Source: Sipunculus nudus (Eukaryota; Annelida; Sipuncula; Golfingiida; Sipunculidae). From it: a stretch of DNA of 64,000 nt. The position numbers were made by a program, and so were the translations under genes. Location of the stretch: contig CM049307.1 in the NCBI GenBank assembly GCA_026874595.1, positions 55,201,870 to 55,265,869 on the forward strand. The letters run 5' to 3'. Of this stretch, positions 59,664-64,000 are shown in pieces (positions within the stretch are counted from its first letter, which is position 1; each line of letters starts with the position of its first letter). Below the pieces are notes generated by a model. It was not told where the DNA came from, did no database searches, and worked only from the letters and a program-made list of their open reading frames with translations.

Positions 59664-59899
59664 TGTAAACATTTGTGTGGTGGTTTCAAATACACCTCAA
59701 TACTGATTATTTTCAGAAGACATTTTTTTCTGCTTTTTCGTTCTCATAGAGCGTTCAGTATTTTAGTTATCATATCTTCTCACAGTCTGCAGAAGGTGCT
59801 GTAATTTCTGCGAGGCAACCCTGCCTAATTTGGTCAAAACGGCGAGAGCTTAAAAGAGTCCACTGCTGTTTACTTTGGCTGACACCACGGTGAGCTGTT

Positions 59900-61470
59900 A
59901 CTGCTCCTATTGTAATAACGTCCCCTATTGTAATAATTATTATATGAGGGGTTACAAATTATCTGTATCTCATAACCTCTATTGTAATATCGTGTACAAT
60001 TGTTATAATTATTACATGAGGGGTTGTATTTGCAAGCCCTATTGTAATAACATTTTTATTACATTAGGGGTCGCGGTTGCAATGGTTTTTGCACACCAGC
60101 TTTGGTAAAAAAATGTGAATACTGTGATTGGAACAACAGATATATCGATACCTTTGATCATGATAATAGGAATAATTTGTTTTCAGCAAGGTATATCAGC
60201 ATTTTAGTGCGATATTGTAATGCTACGTTTTTTATGATTTGATTTTAAATTAAACAATATAAATGACTGTTGAATTTTAAATTGATAATCATTTATTAAT
60301 TATAATTATTTATAAGTTGCTTACATGTAGTACAAATAATAGTGATTGCCCCTTTATTCATTTGAGCAGCAACGTTATTATAATTATTCATTTATGACTA
60401 TACTATTTGGGTCTTAATTGTCTAAAATGACAATTATTAAGACATTTTGTATGTCATAAATTTAGACACGTGAAAAACGTATATGTTTACACTTAATAAT
60501 CAACATAAATTAATCAAATAACAATAAGTTTCTTTATTATTTTTTTTTATTACATTAGGCAACGTTATTAGAAAAGTGGTTACAATTCAATCACTGATGC
60601 CATTTACTATGTAAAAAGGATATTTTAATATTTCCTTGATTGACACTGTTGTTAAGTGTGCTATTGTTAATATGTCTATAAATTATAATAGTTCATATAT
60701 ATTACACCCATGTACTAAAGAATATCTATAATAATTTTCTGGCAATTATCATTATTACAATAGGCAACGTTATTACAATAGTGGTTGGGCCAAAGTGACC
60801 CCTTTTGTAATAAAGTACAATAATGTAATAACGACTCAATTTCTGATGTCATTTACTGTATAAAAAGGTGTTTTAATATTTATCAAAATGCAACAGTTTT
60901 AAGGTTTACAAATGTTAAAGGTCTGTTAATGATAATTGTTCTTAATATATCTCCATGTACTTCAAAAATATCCATTAGATTTATCTGGCATAAATTTTAA
61001 TTAAAATAGGTAACGTTATTACAATAGTGGTTGTGTCAGAGAAACCCTTATTGTAATAAATTTCCTTAATATAATAAGCACATAATCTAATATATCATTT
61101 ACGATATCAATGGAGATTTAATTTTTATCAAAATGCAACAGTTGTATGGTTTACAAATGCTAAAATGTCTGTTAATTATAACTGTTCTTAATGTATCTCT
61201 AATCTCCATGTACTGCAAAATTATCCATGAGATTTTCCTGGCATAAATTTTTATTACAGTCGGAAACATTATTACATTAGTGGTTAGGTTAGGGTAACCC
61301 TTATTGTAATAAAGTGCCTTAATGTTATAAGCACATAATTACATATGTCATTTACGGTATAAAACATGTTTTAATATTTATCAAAATGCCACAGTTGTAT
61401 GGTTTACAACTGCTAAAATGTTTGTAAATTATAATTGTTCTCAATGTATCACCGTGTTCAACAGGGCCAA
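59900..61470 (+). repeat. Satellite with TTATTACAATA inverted arms, ~190-250-bp period
   Basis: Monomers start with 'aacgttatta' near 60371, 60561, 60766, 61012 and 61264, so the spacing grows from 190 to 252. Each later monomer carries 'ttattacaatagtggtt', then 'aacccttattgtaataa', then 'gtcatttacggtataaa' and 'tttatcaaaatgcaacag'. The left part (59905-60080) has the arms without the rest. The window's last bases (63950-64000) show the same arms again. Confidence 0.75.
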
Positions 61471-61539
61471 GGACTATAAAACAACGAACAAAATCGTGGC
61501 CCTCTTGCTGTACGTTGATTTACATACACCGTTGATTAA

Positions 61540-61987
61540 GGCCGTTCACATTAGATCACATCTAAACTGGATTAAACTAAATCGGTTTACTGTAGTCTCG
61601 AAGTAGTCCGCTTAGCGTCCGCATCGAAGTTCGTATTACAAAAGGCTAAACCGATTTATGCAATACAACTTGAGATTGCTGTCCGCACTTGGTTCATAAT
61701 CCGATTCAGACCAGAATCTTAGCGCTCCCTTGCTCAACACATGCTGGGGCAATATCACGGGTAGCGATCAAGGCCGTTCGCTGAAACTTCACTCATTCAG
61801 ACTAGAAGCGGGTTTGCCTGTACGCGCTAGAAATCGGTTTGCTGTTAACCGGCCTGAAGTTAACTGGACTGCTGTAGACCGACTTTCAAGCGGACTACAG
61901 TAAACCAAACTGATGCGGATTAGTGGTCGAGTGCGAGCAGATTAACCCGATTCACAATCCGGATTATTTGCTAGTGCGGACACGGCC
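61540..61987. mobile_element. MITE-like element with terminal inverted repeats, nested in another repeat
   Basis: It starts GGCCGTTCACATTAG (61540) and ends with the complement of GGCCGTGTCCGCACTAG (61987). Further matching inverted segments lie inside, such as 'ggtttactgtagtc' on both arms. About 448 bp with no coding capacity. It interrupts a dispersed repeat whose halves lie at 61470-61539 and 61990-62100; the uninterrupted version is at 62212-62390. Confidence 0.6.
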
Positions 61988-61989
61988 TG

Positions 61990-62600
61990 AGACATCATGA
62001 CTCACTCCAAATATGACCATATCGTCACCTGCTACGTGGCAGTGTACACAAATATGCAATATAACCCCCCCACACCCCATCCCCATCCCCCAATAAAACA
62101 ATAGAGGTCACTCCGTGGTTATTTACGCATTTACAAAATTTTAATCTGTTGCTCCTTGTATCATTTCCGAGCTATTCTGTTGATTTCATCAAAATCCGTT
62201 CACAACGAACAATTAACAACCGTGGCCCCCTTCCTGTACGTTGATTTACCGTCACCTCCCAGGAAAAAGGCACGTACACGTAGAGCGCCGTCATTGTCCT
62301 CTGTGACGTGGACTCGCACCCCAAATATGGTCATATCTGCGTAAACAAATATGCTATGGACCCCCCCCCCCCCCCATAAAAAACACCAGAACTCATTCCG
62401 GTGTTATTTACGCATATTTTGCTCCCTAAAATTTTACATTTGTTCCTTGTATCGTTGACGAGCTATCCAGAAAATTTCATCAAATTCGGATTTTTTGTGT
62501 TAATGTTCTAACAGACAAACAGATAAACAGATAAACAGACAAATATACACTGCCTAAAAACATAACCCCCGTCGCTAGGCTTGGCGGAGGTAAAATTTTC
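61990..62600 (-). repeat. Dispersed 'ggttatgttttg' repeat copies
   Basis: At least two degenerate minus-strand copies of the repeat family at 9955-10170. Landmarks: 'ggttatttacgcat', 'gagctat', 'tttcatcaaa', the alternating 'acagataaacag' tract, and 'cataacccccgtcgctaggc' at 62562. C-runs occur near 62067 and 62361. Confidence 0.6.
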
Positions 62601-63237
62601 CCAATACCTTCCCCATGTATCTGTAATAAACCTTAAAAAACAAAGTTCATAATTGAAAATTAAAAAAAAAATCTTTATTTTCATATACTAAAAATTAGTA
62701 AAAATAATAACTAGAAAATCATTCAGAGAGCGCGGGAATGCGACAAGGCAGCTGATTACCCTGATATGCAACTGTCAGTAAAGAAGCGTTTTCCTTTGAA
62801 ATATTCCTGAATCAAGAATGTTATCCGTATCAAAATTTAATCAATTTTATCCCTCGATCATTGCCGAGCTGTCCTAAAGATTTCATCGAAATCCATCAAA
62901 AACTTTTGACTGGTGTTGCAAACAGACAAACAAACAAACCAACGCTCGCAAAAACACAACCCCTGCCGGTATTAACAGGTAAAGTCGAATATATTTGTAG
63001 ACTAAAACTTAGATTTCTTGGGTATGCGAGATGCGAAATGCGTATTAAACGATACGCGTATTGGGAGATATAAGAGGTGAGATTGCTCACGGTCGCTATA
63101 GACCTATGAAGTTTCCGGATTGTACCCAGGGGCAATATATAGAAAAAATGCATCAAACTCCTTTGAGGACTTTTTGTTTTATCGTGCTAACAGACAAACA
63201 GACAAACATACGCTGCCAAAACATAACCCCCGACGCC

Positions 63238-63242
<5 letters not shown>
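62600..63242 (-). repeat. Further dispersed repeat copies
   Basis: 62850-62960 and 63130-63240 carry the same landmarks ('gccgagctgtcct', 'agacaaacagacaaac', 'cataacccccgacgcc') in minus orientation. The sequence between them is AT-rich with no gene. Confidence 0.5.

Positions 63243-63281
<39 letters not shown>
63243..63281. repeat. (TA)n microsatellite
   Basis: About 38 bases of TA directly abutting the end of the partial LTR element. Confidence 0.95.
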
Positions 63282-63286
<5 letters not shown>

Positions 63287-63553
63287 CAAAGACAAATAAA
63301 TGAGGGGGAAATCCTTGGCTGATCCAGGAGTCGAGCCCAGGTCGGTGACGTACAAGTCCGGCGTACCAACCGCTTCACTAGCAAAGCAAGCTTCACTAGC
63401 GAGACAGTTTGGTCCGCTTTTATGTCACCCCGTAACACACCCCCTCTTAAGAGCGTTCAGCTATCAGAACAAGACTAATTATTCAAGGAGTCACACTTTG
63501 GCGAGCTTATTCCCTGGGCCACAAAGTTAACCGTCACGTTAGACGAGCCCCCA
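63282..63553 (-). mobile_element. Miniature LTR retrotransposon, copy lacking the 5' LTR
   Basis: On the minus strand: primer binding site TGGGGGCTCGTC (63553-63542), an internal region close to that at 30351-30440, a purine-rich AAGAGGGGG, and one LTR (63437 to about 63282, 156 bp) starting TGTTACGGGG. The tRNA-like A-box region reads TAGTGAAGCGG and the B box GGCTCGACTCC, so both have decayed relative to the full copy. No LTR precedes the primer site. The LTR's last bases abut a TA tract. Confidence 0.75.
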
Positions 63554-63559
63554 AGAAAT

Positions 63560-64000
63560 GTACTTCTCTCCGAGGAGGATGTCATAAATGTTGATAAATG
63601 TGTGCCATGTCAGCTGTTACAGCTGCAAAAAGCTAAATTTAATTGATATTTGACTACGTTAAACTTTCAATAATTCATAAAAAAAATCATTCAAGTGGAA
63701 CCATTGAAGGTAATTAGAAGAATAATTACTTTGGACGTCATTCTCCGGATTTATATATCAATATGGGCATTTAGCTTTACTGCATAATCATTTTGCAGAC
63801 AAAAGCCTGTTATTGGTTAACAATGTAATGATGTGAAGATAACAGATATGTCAATCGCAATAACCTAACAATCTGTCTGGAGACCACTCAGGACAGGAGT
63901 TAAACAGTGAAATGTATGAACACCTGTTTGTTTCAATGACACACAACAATAATCTAATACCGCGGTTATTACATTATTGGACGTTATTACAAATCGGGTT
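63560..64000. other. Noncoding right edge
   Basis: No gene seen. The last 50 bases carry 'ggttattacattattggacg', related to the arms of the satellite at 59900-61470. Confidence 0.4.

Overview
The window looks like nuclear DNA of a marine invertebrate, most likely a mollusc and perhaps a bivalve. It is AT-rich and gene-poor. Its genes have GT-AG introns, and it is full of tRNA-derived repeats, palindromic elements, TA microsatellites and satellites. The recognisable genes are a TRIM E3 ligase, NAT16-like acetyltransferases and HDHD5/CECR5. No bacterial, operon or CRISPR feature is visible. The taxon is an inference from family content and repeat style.

Bases 1-49000 are a birth-and-death gene cluster. 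Its building block is a head-to-head pair: a TRIM RING/B-box/beta-propeller gene on the minus strand, and a NAT16-like (histidine N-acetyltransferase family) gene on the plus strand. Around them are shared flanks and a 70-bp minisatellite. Two blocks (995-11229 and 11231-21457) are nearly identical tandem copies, and both carry wrecked TRIM and NAT genes. The best TRIM copy is at 21575-23586; it has complete RING and B-box ligands but one frame break before the propeller. Next come a NAT exon-1 remnant (24.7 kb), an inverted NAT pseudogene (27.3-29.2 kb), a TRIM 3' remnant (35.8-36.1 kb), an intact three-exon NAT gene (36410-38711), another exon-1 remnant (43.3 kb) and a second intact three-exon NAT gene (44845-48841).

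Bases 49000-54500 are repeat-rich and hold no gene I can support: a 140-bp tandem repeat, an AACGTT-rich repeat and a palindromic element. Bases 54517-57992 (minus strand) hold the last five coding exons of an HDHD5-type HAD phosphatase-like gene; its N-terminal exons are not visible and probably lie beyond the right edge. A stray copy of one of its exons sits inside the NAT cluster at 43.6 kb, on the opposite strand.

Bases 58000-64000 are noncoding and repeat-rich: a satellite with inverted TTATTACAATA arms, a terminal-inverted-repeat element nested in another repeat, and a partial copy of a miniature LTR retrotransposon. The full-length copy of that element is at 30181-30612. It has 156/158-bp LTRs, a tRNA-Pro-type primer binding site and a tRNA-like sequence with Pol III A and B boxes inside each LTR. 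It is the most unusual object in the window.
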